A stretch of 64,000 nucleotides of DNA from Solea solea (lineage: Eukaryota > Chordata > Actinopteri > Pleuronectiformes > Soleidae). A program made the translations under genes and the position numbers. The DNA lies in assembly GCF_958295425.1 (NCBI RefSeq), contig NC_081143.1, positions 17,261,016 through 17,325,015 on the forward strand. Direction: 5' to 3'. Positions 45,836 through 58,200 of the stretch are shown here, one piece after another (the stretch's first letter is position 1; each line of letters starts with the position of its first letter). The notes under the pieces were generated by a model that searched no databases, was not told where the DNA came from, and saw nothing but the letters and a program-made list of their open reading frames with translations.

Positions 45836-45940
45836 TAGGTTTTATTATATACATCTGATGCGATCAGCACTGAATCACTGGTGTACAATGCTGATATAAT
45901 TTTTCTCTCTGTTTGTAGTGCACAAAAATAGGCTGCAGTC

Positions 45941-47208
45941 ATGGGTCCAGACACATCACCTGTCATTAAAACAGAATCGTCAGACGAAAGTAAGTGTTGC
46001 TGCTTCTTTGTATTTTTAACATCATACGACTAATGCACAAGTCAAATTAGTTGGTTTACTGAGTAAAGTTGAAAGAGTATATTCTTTGATGTGATTGTTT
46101 ATCAGGTCCAGCTGAAGTGACTGTGAAGGTCATCTCAGACTCCGACATCACTGAGTCGGAGGACTCCAAAGAGCCAGCGAGAGACGTAAAAGACAAGCGT
46201 CACTGTTGCTCTGTCTGTGGTAAGGTGTTTAGCAAACCGAGTAGGCTAGAAAGGCACAAACCTGTGCACTCAAGGGAGCCCAAGATTGTTCATACATGTC
46301 ACATTTGTGAGAAGACATTCTCACAAGAAGAGAAGCTGATTCGACACCAGGTTTTCCACAGTAGGACTAACAAGCATCCCTGTCCTGACTGTGGAAAAGT
46401 TTTCAATAGGCCTTCACGGTTGGAGAGGCATAAACGTACGCATTTAAGGAAACCAAAGGAGCCTCATCAGTGTACATACTGCCTGAAGACGTTTAATAAA
46501 CTTAACAAACTGGAGCGTCACTTGCGAATGCACACTGGGGAGAGGCCTTTCACCTGCTCCGTCTGTGGGAAGGGATTCTCTGAGGCTGGCCACTGCAAAG
46601 CGCATGAAAAAACCCACGAGGAGCAGCCAGACAAACCTCACAGCTGCCCAGATTGTGGGATGCGTTTCTTCAAGGCCTCAGCAGTCCGTCGACACTTCCG
46701 CTCCCACACCGGTGAGAAACCCTTCAAATGCAGCTTGTGTGAAAGTTGCTTCTCCCGCTCAGAGGGACTGAAAAGACACATGCGGAGCCACACTGGGGAA
46801 AGACCATACAAATGTATTGTCTGCGGGAAAGGATTTTATACTCGTCAAGATTTGAACATCCATGCGTTGATCCACTCTGGAGAGAAACCGCATCTTTGCC
46901 CTGTGTGTGGTAAAGGCTTCTCACAGCTGGGCAACATGAAAGAACACATGCAAAATGTTCACATTAAATCAGATAAGTATATTTGCAACGATTGCGGTGC
47001 AACCTTCACACGGTACACGTCACTGATTAAACATCAGAGGACACACACGGGAGAAAAACCCTATCTGTGCGCCACCTGTGGCCGCAGATTTTCATGGAGC
47101 CATTCCCTAGCCAGACACCGGAGGACACACATACACAAACAGATGTCTATGGAGGCATCAGAAGATGTAGAAAGTTTTGGAAAACCCTCTGAGAGTCCCA
47201 GCAGTTGA
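45941..47208 (+). CDS. C2H2 zinc-finger protein, eleven fingers, 383 aa
   Basis: Two coding exons (45941-45989 and 46106-47208) join in frame. The short N-terminus holds VIKTE around K10, a canonical SUMO-acceptor site, and an acidic serine-rich stretch. Eleven C2H2 fingers follow almost without break (residues about 45-365), many joined by TGEKP-type linkers (TGERPF, TGEKPF, TGERPY, SGEKPH, TGEKPY). The ninth finger has four residues between its histidines. The tail is short and serine-rich. No KRAB, BTB, SCAN or ZAD domain is encoded in these exons. Role inferred: nuclear sequence-specific DNA binding, probably with SUMO-dependent repression. The exact orthologue is not recognised. Confidence 0.9.
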
Positions 47209-49075
47209 AAGGGAAGTGAGGAAATACTATCTCATCATCTAACAGTCTTGTGGTTCATTGAGAGCTAATGTTTGCTGTTCAATTAAACACTTAGTACAGA
47301 GCTCCTAATTGGCTTATTTTCCTTTTTATTGAAATATGTTGGCAATTAAAATGAATATTTCCTTAACATATGGTTGAGCATTATTGGGCTAACACACACA
47401 ATAATTTGTGGCACCTGGAGTCTTTTTGCCTCGAAGATTTGGCAGCTTTCTTGAGACAATAAAAGGTCTCCTGCACAACAGGACCTCACAAAAGACTGAA
47501 GGCTGTTGATGGCAACATGCGGTATTAAGAAGTAAGGGCGTAAAAACGTCTGATCAGATACCATCTCTGTATTTTCCTTTATTGTCATATTTTTGTTTAA
47601 TGATTTTGCTATTCTGTGATGCTTTATAATTTTGATTTAATTATATCATTTACAGTTTAAAAAAAAAGAAAATACTTTTGCCTGATCACTCCTGATTTCT
47701 TTACAGGGTTATGTGTCTTACAAATGCGTGGGTCAGCTTTGTTAATGTCCTCATGACAGAGTTGAGAAACAAATTTGAAGGCTTACAAATGAAGTATGTG
47801 CACGTTGCAGTCAGTGATTGTCATACTGCAATGCTTAACTCAAAAATTCCAAATTTCCTTTGCAAATGAAAACTGTTTAATTAAAATTCCATGTTTGTAA
47901 ATTTAATATTTGCTTGTATGTAAATAAAAAAAATATTATTTTAATCAAACTCTTGCAGACTGCGCTGACTGAGAGCAGGAAAGTACTGTTAAACTGATAC
48001 TATGCGGGTATGTTACCTGTTACCTTTACTAATGGCAAACACCTAAAAGTGCAATAGCTTCAGGGCCTAAACAGTGGGAAATGGTTTGAACCTTTAACTG
48101 GCGCAGCACTTATCTAGTACGAGTTTTGTGTAATTAAAACTATTATCAAAATTTGTCCTTTTCATTTTTTAATATAATTTCAATATCATTTTAATATTTA
48201 GACTTGTATAGCTAATGTAATATATAATGTAATCTACCTTTGTGAAACATGCATAGTAGCTTTCTGCTAATCAACAGGTACATGACTGCACTGCTGTAGA
48301 TTGCTGCATCACAAATGCAAGAGGCCAAAACATTCGTTAATACATATGCAACTGAAGTACTCGAATGTATTTTCATTTGTGCTGATGAAGACGTGAATAA
48401 ACACTGACTTGAAAATGAAAACATATCTGGGGTGGGTTTATTCAAAGAATGTCAGAAAGAAGCAAGATCTTTCCTCTGAAGTAAGACAGTTCTCTGAGCC
48501 AACAAAGAAGAAAACGCCAAAACATTCAGGCAAATCCAAGTCTGGAGCGATGCCAAAAATGCCAGGATTTGGTTTGACGCAATGGAAAGTTTCTAAAATC
48601 ATTTCAAAGACATGTGACTGAGAGCAGACAGACACACAACATGTGAAGGAGTGAGGTCGATGCATTTGTACATTTGCCTCAAGAAAGGTTTATATCAGGG
48701 TACATTCGATTCAAGATAGCAAGTACTTTTTATAGCTACCATAGCTGGCAGTGTAATTTTGAGGTTTAAAGGTTATAGAGTTAGTGATTTAGTTTGATGT
48801 AGAGTTTGTAAAGAGAAATACATAGTCTGGGTTGGCCGGAGGTTTAAGAGGAAACTTGGATAATAAGTACTTGTAAGAATCTGAGTGTACCAGAAATGAT
48901 CTTGTGCGCACGAGGAACGTTTTTTATTTTTTATTTTTTATTTTTTTTCCATGTCCCTTTAGGGCCTCCGTAAAAGTTCTTACTCTTTGCACAAAGCAGT
49001 TACGGGCGCACCCCTTTTAAAAACAGGAAAAAAATTCCGAGTGCACGTGAAGGCATCACTGGCTGAATTCCGGCT
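47209..49075 (+). other. Zinc-finger 3' UTR and intergenic DNA
   Basis: Several AATAAA signals (for example 47459 and 47923) suggest alternative 3' ends. A lysine-rich 70-codon ORF at 48409-48621 is discussed as a finding. No repeat family was recognised. Confidence 0.5.
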
Positions 49076-49088
49076 GTTGCTAAGTAAC
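49076..49088 (+). promoter_or_regulatory. RFX X-box upstream of cfap52
   Basis: GTTGCTAAGTAAC fits the X-box consensus of two half-sites (GTTGCY, RGYAAC) with a one-base spacer. It is about 170 bp before the cfap52 ATG, the usual position in cilia genes bound by RFX2/RFX3. Confidence 0.75.
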
Positions 49089-49260
49089 GTCTGTTTGGTG
49101 AGTTTGGTGAGTTCGATGAGTTCGAAGATGATTTCCCCAAAACTATGAGAGAAAAGAACTCTCGCGTTTGTTTTCCCGGTAAAAATTGGAATTGAATTTT
49201 TGAAAGTAGGTCTAATGTTTAACATTTTACAGGAAAATAAACATCTAATCGATCCTGGAC

Positions 49261-52200
49261 ATGGCTCTTGAAACACAAGACGTCCCTCGACTTGAACTGG
49301 AGGCCGTAATTGGATTCAATGGTAAGTTTTCTTTAAAAAACAACAAAAAACAACTTTCTACAGTTGTTACTATTGTTTGCCAAGAAAGATGAGAGTCAAC
49401 TTCCAGGTAGTGAGGTGGCATACTAATTAATATTCATGAATTACCTGTCATGAATTTTCAGAATGATAATCACTATTTGTTTTGCTGATGAGTAATCATC
49501 AGTACGTTTTATTAATTAACATGTACTTTATTTATCACAAAACTGGGAAACCTTGTCTTAGAGCAGATACTGACTAATACACGACATACAAACTCACAAT
49601 AAAAGAACGTGCACATCTATTAAAACAATGGTAAGAAACTATTAGAACATATGCCACACCTATAAGGGGAAATAAGAAATTTAATGTTAGAATGTGATGC
49701 ATATGTACATTACATAGTGCAAAAAGATTATGAATGTGTTTATTTATGAACACAGTGTCTATTAATGAATGTGATGTTATTAAATTCCCTGCTATTTATT
49801 TAGTTTTATTTTAAACACTGGTTGCATTTAAATAGTTTTTTATAATGGATAGTATGAAATATTAAATATTAAATATTAAGAGACCAAACATCACAACCCT
49901 AGTCTCTGTTGTCCTTCACTGTAATGAAACATGTCCCATCTTATAGAAAGCTACCCCTTGTTTCATCAGGGCACGTGTTCTCTGGCTTGAAAGTGCACCC
50001 AGACGGAGAGCACCTCATCTATCCGCTGGGATCCACGGTCATTCTGAAGGGAATCGCCGATGGAAAGCAGCGCGTCCTGCACGGACACACAAACAACGTG
50101 TCCTGTATTTCAGTGTCCAAAAATGGAGAGTATATTGCCTCTGGACAGGTCAACTTCATGGGCTTTAAGGTAGAAATAACTCAAATGCATCACAGTGATC
50201 ACAGTCACTAAAGTTCCCAGTATTATCAATGGGCTCGTTGTACGGCAGCCATTTTGACATCTTCTTGCAGTAAAGTCACAGGTGTTACTAATCACCTAAT
50301 CAATGATGTTCCTACTGTGATGTGTCCACTATCAGCCATTTTGATAGTTTAGAGTAAGAAAATCACAGGTGTCAATAATCAACACGATAATGATGGTTGA
50401 ATTCCATTTAGCCATCGTTATTGTGCTACTGTTTTAACACCTAATTATGTCAAAAATGACGTGATGTTGTGTGTAGAGCTGAAACAATTACTCAATTTAT
50501 TGACTATTCATCGATTATTAAATTAACCGTCAACTCTTTTGATAATAGAATCATCGGTTTGAAGCTTTCTCTCATTATTAAAACAAGATTTCTGATTGTG
50601 TTAGCTTCATAAAAGCTTCAAAATCTTCAAGAACCTTACCCCGTCCCCCTGTATGATCCACTGTTCCAATCTAGTGGATTTTTTTCCAAGCCTCATTCTG
50701 TGTAGCTTATTCCTCTTCGTCTGCTCAATGCTTAAATGTAAATGTACATTATTCATGTCTCTGCATCCAGCACATGTGGGCTTGAATCAATGTAAAAATA
50801 AAGGATGGACAACAAATTCTTATCACTTGTATTATTTAAAACGTTATATTTATATTTACCTATAGGCTATGATAATCATCTGGGACTACGCACAGCAAAC
50901 AATCTATGCCCAGCTGCTTCTCCACAAGGCTAAAGTCGAGGCTCTGGCTTTCTCTCCTAATGACAAGTACCTGGTGTCCCTTGGGGGCCAGGATGATGGC
51001 AGGTACAGAAACTTACCTTGAGCTTAAAATCATGCAGAGACTTTGTGTGACATTTGTTGAATGTTTGTTGTGTTTTCTGTGTATTTACAGCATTGTCGTA
51101 TGGAACATAAAGACCAAGCAGGCCATCTGTGGGAGCCCAGCCTCAGCTCACAGCGCCGGTCACTGCCTCACTGTGCAGTACTTAAACACAAACGACAATG
51201 TCTTTGTTACTGCCGGGAGGTGAGAGAGACGCCTCTCCTGGCTTTTAAATCCTTACATTCGTAGTGTGACTGTCATTCATGTTTTGTTTTTGTGTGTGTG
51301 TGTACAGTGGAACATTGCGAGTCTGGGAGCTGGACCTTGCTAACAGAAAGATCCGGCCCACAGAGTGTCAGACTGGAAAGCTGAAGAGGACTGTGAAATG
51401 TGTCGAGGTTCAAGGCCAACAGAGTCTTTCAATTCTGAGTAGCAAAATGTACATCAGACGTGTGAAGTAATGCTCAGGTTGCCTGTTTATGTATTGCACA
51501 GATCTCCGAGGATGATGAGTTCATGTTCTGTGGCACCACCAGTGGAGACATAATGAAAATCAACCTGAAAACAGGGCTTCTGTGTGACTGTGGACCAGTT
51601 AAAACAAAGTACAGCCTGGTAGGTCAACTAGAATGGGTCATCCAGCTGCTCATTTCTAATGTCCCTGATGTTCCTTATTTCTTTAAAACTGTGGTTCATG
51701 AAAGGTTTTTATTCAATTTGCAGCTGTAATTTCTTGTGGGCATGTTGGTTTCCAACTAATGTGCTTTATTCATAAAATATGGCAGGTTTTTTAGTTCCTG
51801 GGAGTAACTCAGACACTCCAGTGGTGTCCAGTCTTCAGCATGCTGTCCGCATAATAACCGTTTAGTACTCTGTTTCACCGTTTCTGCGCAGGGTGTCAAC
51901 GTCCTTAAGATACTAAAGTCTGGAGATCTGCTTGTGGGCTCTGGATGTGGCATCTTCACTCTATGTTCAAGGACTAACTTCAAAATTCTGAAGTGAGTTA
52001 CACAACTGTATTAAGTGTATAAGCACAATTTAGTAATTGTGTCTTTTAGATTTTCTTCTCGTCTTCTCTTGACTTCCTACGATGGTTTTGCCTCTTTCTT
52101 ATGTAAACAGTTATACTGTGCTATCTTTACAGCAACTTTCATTTATTATTTGTTTTCCATAATCAGGAAAGTCCAACTGGAAAAGGGAGTGACCTCCATC

Positions 52201-55200
52201 ACTTTACGAGGAGAGAGCCAGCAGATCTTTGTTGGGACAGAGGCTGCTCAGATGTACCGCCTGACTTATGGGGACTTCAAAGCTCAGCTCATATCCACCG
52301 GCCACAGCACCGCTGTCAGTGACATAGCCATCCCTTTGTAAGTGAGCTACAGTTCGGGGGGAGAAGGTGTCATCAGTTAATCATCCAACAAAAACAAGTA
52401 CTTTTCTTAAGCTTGACATCAAACAAGAGCTTAACAAAGGTTTAGCTTTGCCTGGTTTGGTGTGGAGGATTGCTTTCATGTGATGTTTGCCATCTGAAGG
52501 ATTATATGAACTCTAAACAACAAAACTCCACTTGTTACTCATGATGCATGACTTCAGTACCACATTGTGGTCACTAGAGGGCGACATATGATCACCTCAG
52601 CCGTGTTACTCTAACGAAAGCATAGAAAAACAGTATAACTCATAGATATAGCTTCTATATTAGCGCTTAGTCATATATTGAATTCGTTTTCATTGTAATA
52701 TCATACTTGCATGTAGGATTATTTTATAAAAACATGGTGGTTATACTTAACTCAATAATTCTTTGTACATCTTAATCTTTTTTTGTTTTTCGGTCAGTGG
52801 GACATCTGAATTATTTGCAACCTGCTCTGGGGAAGACATCCGGCTGTGGCACATCGACAAGCCCAAAGAGGTGCTGCGCATCACTGTGCCTAACATGACC
52901 TGCAACTCCCTGCACTTAATGTCTGATGGACACAGCATCATCAGTGGTGAGGAATCAGCTCAAGCTATACACAGACAAGACACTGGAGCTCGTTACTACA
53001 AGGAATACTCAGAGTTTGAACCCCCAACACTACTTCTTACCATTTTCCTCAAAATATTGCAAAACTTCAGTTATTCGTCGTCTAAATAATAGCAGACTGT
53101 TTCTGACTTTGTGTCCTTTGTCTGCCAGCATGGAATGACGGTGTTATACGCGTGTTTGCACCGGAGAGTGGGCGGCTCATGCTCATCATTCATAATGCAC
53201 ACAGAATGGGTGTGACAGCCATCGCTGGCACCAGGGACTCCAAGAGGATCATCAGCGGAGGAGGAGATGGACAGGTCAGGAGACATAACAGTGATGAGCC
53301 AAATATCGCTTTGTTAAAATGACCGCATCAAGGACAAGAAATGTCTGCTTGCAGTCACCAAACAATTAGGTGCAGCCTAATTTTTAAAAGTGAAACCTTT
53401 TTTTTTTGACTGAAGCTAATTAATGCAGTCACATGATATAATCTATTATAATTCCATGTTACAGATGCTGGATAACACGGCACACATGGTATCACATGCA
53501 TTTTTACTGAGAATATAGTAAAATTGGCAAATTATGAAAGATATTTTAGTCAAACATCTCTATCTCTATGTGCAATTTCTTAAGATAAAAATACTTTAAA
53601 AATAATAAAGTACTTTTATTGATCCCCCATGGGGAAATTCACATTGATACACACACAAGAGTTTGAAGCTATATACATGATAAATGATAATTTTTTTAAT
53701 TAATTTTCCATTCTTAATGATCTTGTGTTCTGCATTCTGCTTCATCAATCATTAAAAAGAAAGACAAGAGAGTGGATTATTTATGCATCACAGTTGGCGA
53801 AAAAAGGATATTCTGTGCGGGTGAATGGGTTCTCGCATTGTTCTCATATTAAAGGTGTGCGTGTGGGAGCTGCATCCGTGGGGCCAACGACTGCTGGAAA
53901 CCATGAAAGAGCACAAAGCCACTGTGGCTTGCATCAAAATCAAGAGCGACGACAAGGAGTGTGTCACTGCCAGCTCTGGTGTCTGCATCATTTGGGACAT
54001 TGTGTGAGTAGCTCATCTGCATGCACAGACAAGCCCTGGCAAAGTGACAAGTCCATGGCGAGGACACAAACACAGCATTTTATTTTATTTTGTCTTGAGG
54101 AAATCTTTTAGTTGTTGAATGAAACACCTGAAATCTATTGACCTACCAATCATTCATGGATTATTTAACGAATTTTTAATATTAAGAAAGGTATGAATTG
54201 AAAGGAATGTTACATCACAGTATCCAATACAAAGATAGAAAGATATTGGCCATAACTGATTGTGATACAAAATGCCAGATAATAAATAAATGCCAATGTT
54301 GTCCTAAGGTCTTGCAATGTTGGCGTTTTCCAGTGGTGTTTGGCTTATTCAATAGAGTCAAAATGCTGTGATTTCTTTTTAATCAAGAAATGAAAACTTT
54401 GACATGAGTTGTCTGTCCTCTAGGTTATGCAGTAGCATAGTTTGAAAGATTTAAGCTGATGTTGAAAACAATATTAGACAGACAAGAAGCTACATCAGGG
54501 GTGGGAAACAAGCGTCACACGCCTGCTAAATGACTGAAAAGCATCAATCAAACCTCTCTTATGTGACAGACATTGTTTTCCAGGTCTGGGTCAGTCAGTC
54601 TTGGACAATCTGAGTCTTTCTTCTCAATATTTTTTTTATCTTGTGGGTTTGTCAGGACCATATTTGCAAATATGTTCATGTTTTCTTTTTGTTTGCTTTT
54701 CATGTAGTGCCACCTCTCTCAAAAGGCCTGAGGGGAGTTTTGCACACTTAGATGTCATATGAAGGAAGGAGCTCAGTGTATACACAAAATTCCCCAGTTC
54801 TAGCTGCTCTGCAGCTGCAACAAGGCAAAGTCTCTTTCTAAATCAAATTGCAGCTTCCTGCAAAAAACAGTTTGTGTCATAATGTGAGACTGAGGGACAT
54901 CGTATACGCTGTGTCCACAGACATTTTGTGGGAGGATGTATAGGACAATTTACTATATATATATATATTTTAAATTATTTTGATCTTTTCTTTGTCATTT
55001 GTGTCGTCACAGAACTTCTCGCGAGACGTAGTTTTGATTGAAGCAACATTTTCTTCCTCTTCTCCGTCTCTTCCTGTAGGAGATTTGTGAGTCTTCAAAG
55101 GGTCATCGCCAACACGCTGTTCAGGACGGTGTGCTACCACCCGGAAGAATACCAGATCATCACCAGTGGCACAAACAGAAAGGTATGGTTTGGGACCACG

Positions 55201-58200
55201 AGTGTATTCCATCAGCCCATTTACCTTTGCCTTGAGATTTGTCTTGGTTGGTTTTAGTGTTTTAGACTCCAGGGAAAAGATGTAGTGATTGTGATTGAAA
55301 TTGCCTCTGAGTACAAAGAGGCTGACACTCGGCACTCACAAACCTACCCATCTCATTATTAATTTATTATTATTGTTGTTATAATTTCCACTCAGTAAGC
55401 ATGAGGGAAAAGCCTGTCATCTGGCGGGATCAGCAGACTTCCACGAGACTTGCATGTCCGTGGATGAGTTTAAAAAGCTTGTCATTTGGTTCCTCGGCTC
55501 GAAGTAATTAAGCCATTGTGTCGGTGTGTGGCAAAAACACTCATCCCCTCACAAAGTCAGCAACTTTATGAGCAGTTGTGATTAACTCACCACCACTTGT
55601 GCATTTTTTTACGCCAAGTTCACAGTGGCGGAATGAAACGCTTATTTCCTTGATTGTGCACTTTCCTCCGAACCCCATGAACCTTGCCACACACCAGACC
55701 CGTATTGTTGCCTCCCGCCCTGCACGGTGAGAGGTGAGGACAAGTTGTGCTGATTAACAGAGCGCTGTGGATGTGCTGAACGAGCGGAGAGTGAGTGAGA
55801 AAGAGCGATTCATGTCAGGAGAGAGAGAGAGAGAGAGAGAGGAGTGCTGTGGTGTTCCTGCCTTCCTGTGGATGTGTCTAAGCAACCCAAGTGCCAGCCA
55901 GATTCACCATCTGCTCATCCAGGACACAAGCTCTCTTTGTGGGGGAACAAATACCAATGCACTCTCTCTCTCTCTCTCTCTCGCTGTCACTCTCTCTGTC
56001 TGTGTGTGTTTCCTTACTCCTGTGTTTATCACAGCACATCATGTTTCTGTGAGGAAGTTCCTCACTGTGAGAGACGGAGAGAAGAGATAGAGAAGAAGTG
56101 CGTCTGACAGGAGGTGGTGGTGATGATGATGGTTGGGGGAGGATGCACAATGAATCACAAAATAAGTGACATGACATGACCAAATGCAATGCCTAAATTC
56201 AAAGACACTGCACTTATTTGATTCATCTTACATCCAAAAAAGGATTATGATGACATTCTGCAGTGTTACACGGGTTCACCTGCCTAAAAGTCTGCAGTAA
56301 AAAAGTCAAATATTCACATTCATATTTGAAAATGATAGTTAAGACGCAAAAAAAGTATGACACATCACAATCGCAGTATCTGTCTAAGTAATGGCCCTAT
56401 GACTTAGGGTTATCTATTATTAATCGATTATGGACTATTTATAATCAGTTATTCGTTTTTTCCATTAAAACAAGCTCTCTGATTTTTCAGCTCCTTAAAT
56501 GTGAATATGTTCTGGTTTCATTGCTCTATTTGACAAAGAAAACATTGAAACTGATGTCTGAGAACATCCTCATTTGGAGGTTTGGGAAACACCAATCCAC
56601 ATTTTCCAACATTTTATGGACCAAAGAAATACTTGATTAATTGAGAAAATTATCAACTGATGAATCGATACTGAAAGTAATCTTTAGTTGCAGCGAGTGA
56701 TGATATTTTTCAATGCTTTTCCCAAATGTGAAGGTGCGTTCTCTTAGAAGGTAGTGAGGTAGTAGGACCGAGAGCTTCCCTTTAAGGCTTTAAGGATGGA
56801 TTTCCTCTAGTCGAGCAGACAGGACTCAGGTCTTACCTGTTATAAGGGTAGTAGCTTCAACCTGGTGGTCCAGGTTGAGTCCACACATGGGCTCAGACAA
56901 CGCACGCAAGTAAGAGTCTCTAATAAGCTGCTGCAATCAGATCAGGAAGGAGGAGGCAGAGGTTTGTGGCAGGGAAGAAGGGATGGAGGCATTTCATACA
57001 AAATGAAGCATTCACAGTGGTATTTTCAGAGACACTGTTCTGTTTGCTGTTTTGAAAACATCACTTGCATAAGAGGCCCCATATTGGTAAATGCATCACA
57101 CCTCAGTTGAATGAATTTACATAATCTCTGCAGCTGTGAACCTTATATTCTGATTTGAGGTTAATCAGCAAAGAAGAAGAACTGATTGCAGATGCTTTGG
57201 TGTTGTGGTGACTGTGTTTCCCCTCACTTATACTTTGCAAAGTTATTTGGTGGAAATATTAATATCAGCATGCAATTCAATCTAAATAAGCCACGCCGAG
57301 GCAGAGGAACACAAAGCTCCCACAGACACACACACACACTCGCTGTGGCTTAAAGGGTTATCTTATTGCTTTGAGAATCACTCGCTACTACTGGAACTAT
57401 AAATAACATCCTTTTAAAAAAAAAAACATTGTCCATGTCATTCCAAAATAACCCACAGTGTTTGATACGTCTGTGTGAGATTAAATTTCCCCTCCCAAAA
57501 TGCATCATGGACATTGTCTTGTGCTGAGAAATGAAATCTTTGTCTCAGGCGGATATTCTCATGAATGGTGAGCTTATTCTGAACAGCTCTGCGTAACAGT
57601 GTCGTGTTCAGACTATACATAGATTATTTTAATCTGTCGATATACTGTAATGCTTGGTTGACTTTTGTTTTCCTCAGTTTAGCCAAAATGGCATTTGGAC
57701 TTTTAAATACACAAAGGGACTGAGATCGGTGACACGTTTTGTGACAAAATCTTCTCCAGGAGGCTTATTCATTCCTCAAAAGACGGATTTTAATAGTAGA
57801 ATCCATCTGGGCGCTTTGGTTATTTCCTGTAAATACAAGAGGGACCCCTTGTTGGTGTGCTGTGTTACTCTGATTCTGTTTCTTTTGTCATGAATATGTT
57901 CTGCTAAGAAGTGAGATTTGTGAGACATTATACCTTATCGGCTGTTAAGCCCGCTGATTAAGATGATTTCATCTTATTTAAAAGAGCAAACACACTGTTG
58001 GTTAAGTAGCAGTGTGTGTGTGGCAGATAGAGTCGAACCTGCTCATTTCCTCACACAGTGAGAATAATGAAGCAGAAAGGGTAATTGTTTGGTGACATGT
58101 TGCACGTTTCACGATGAGTGTGGAGATGCAGCACAGATGTGTTGTTTGCGACATCGTTTGTTTTTGTTTGTCATTAGCTTTCCCAACAATTACATTTGCA

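Larger units (their letters stand above)
42261..45940. other. 3' UTR, repeats and zinc-finger promoter region
   Basis: It contains the 3' end of the TBC1D24-like gene, a LINE tail (42950-43350), a CpG- and CCAAT-containing stretch at about 44090-44470 that could hold the promoter or a noncoding first exon of the zinc-finger gene, and DNA-transposon relics (45082-45835). The acceptor TTTGTAG at 45912-45918 precedes the zinc-finger start, so an upstream noncoding exon exists. Confidence 0.5.
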
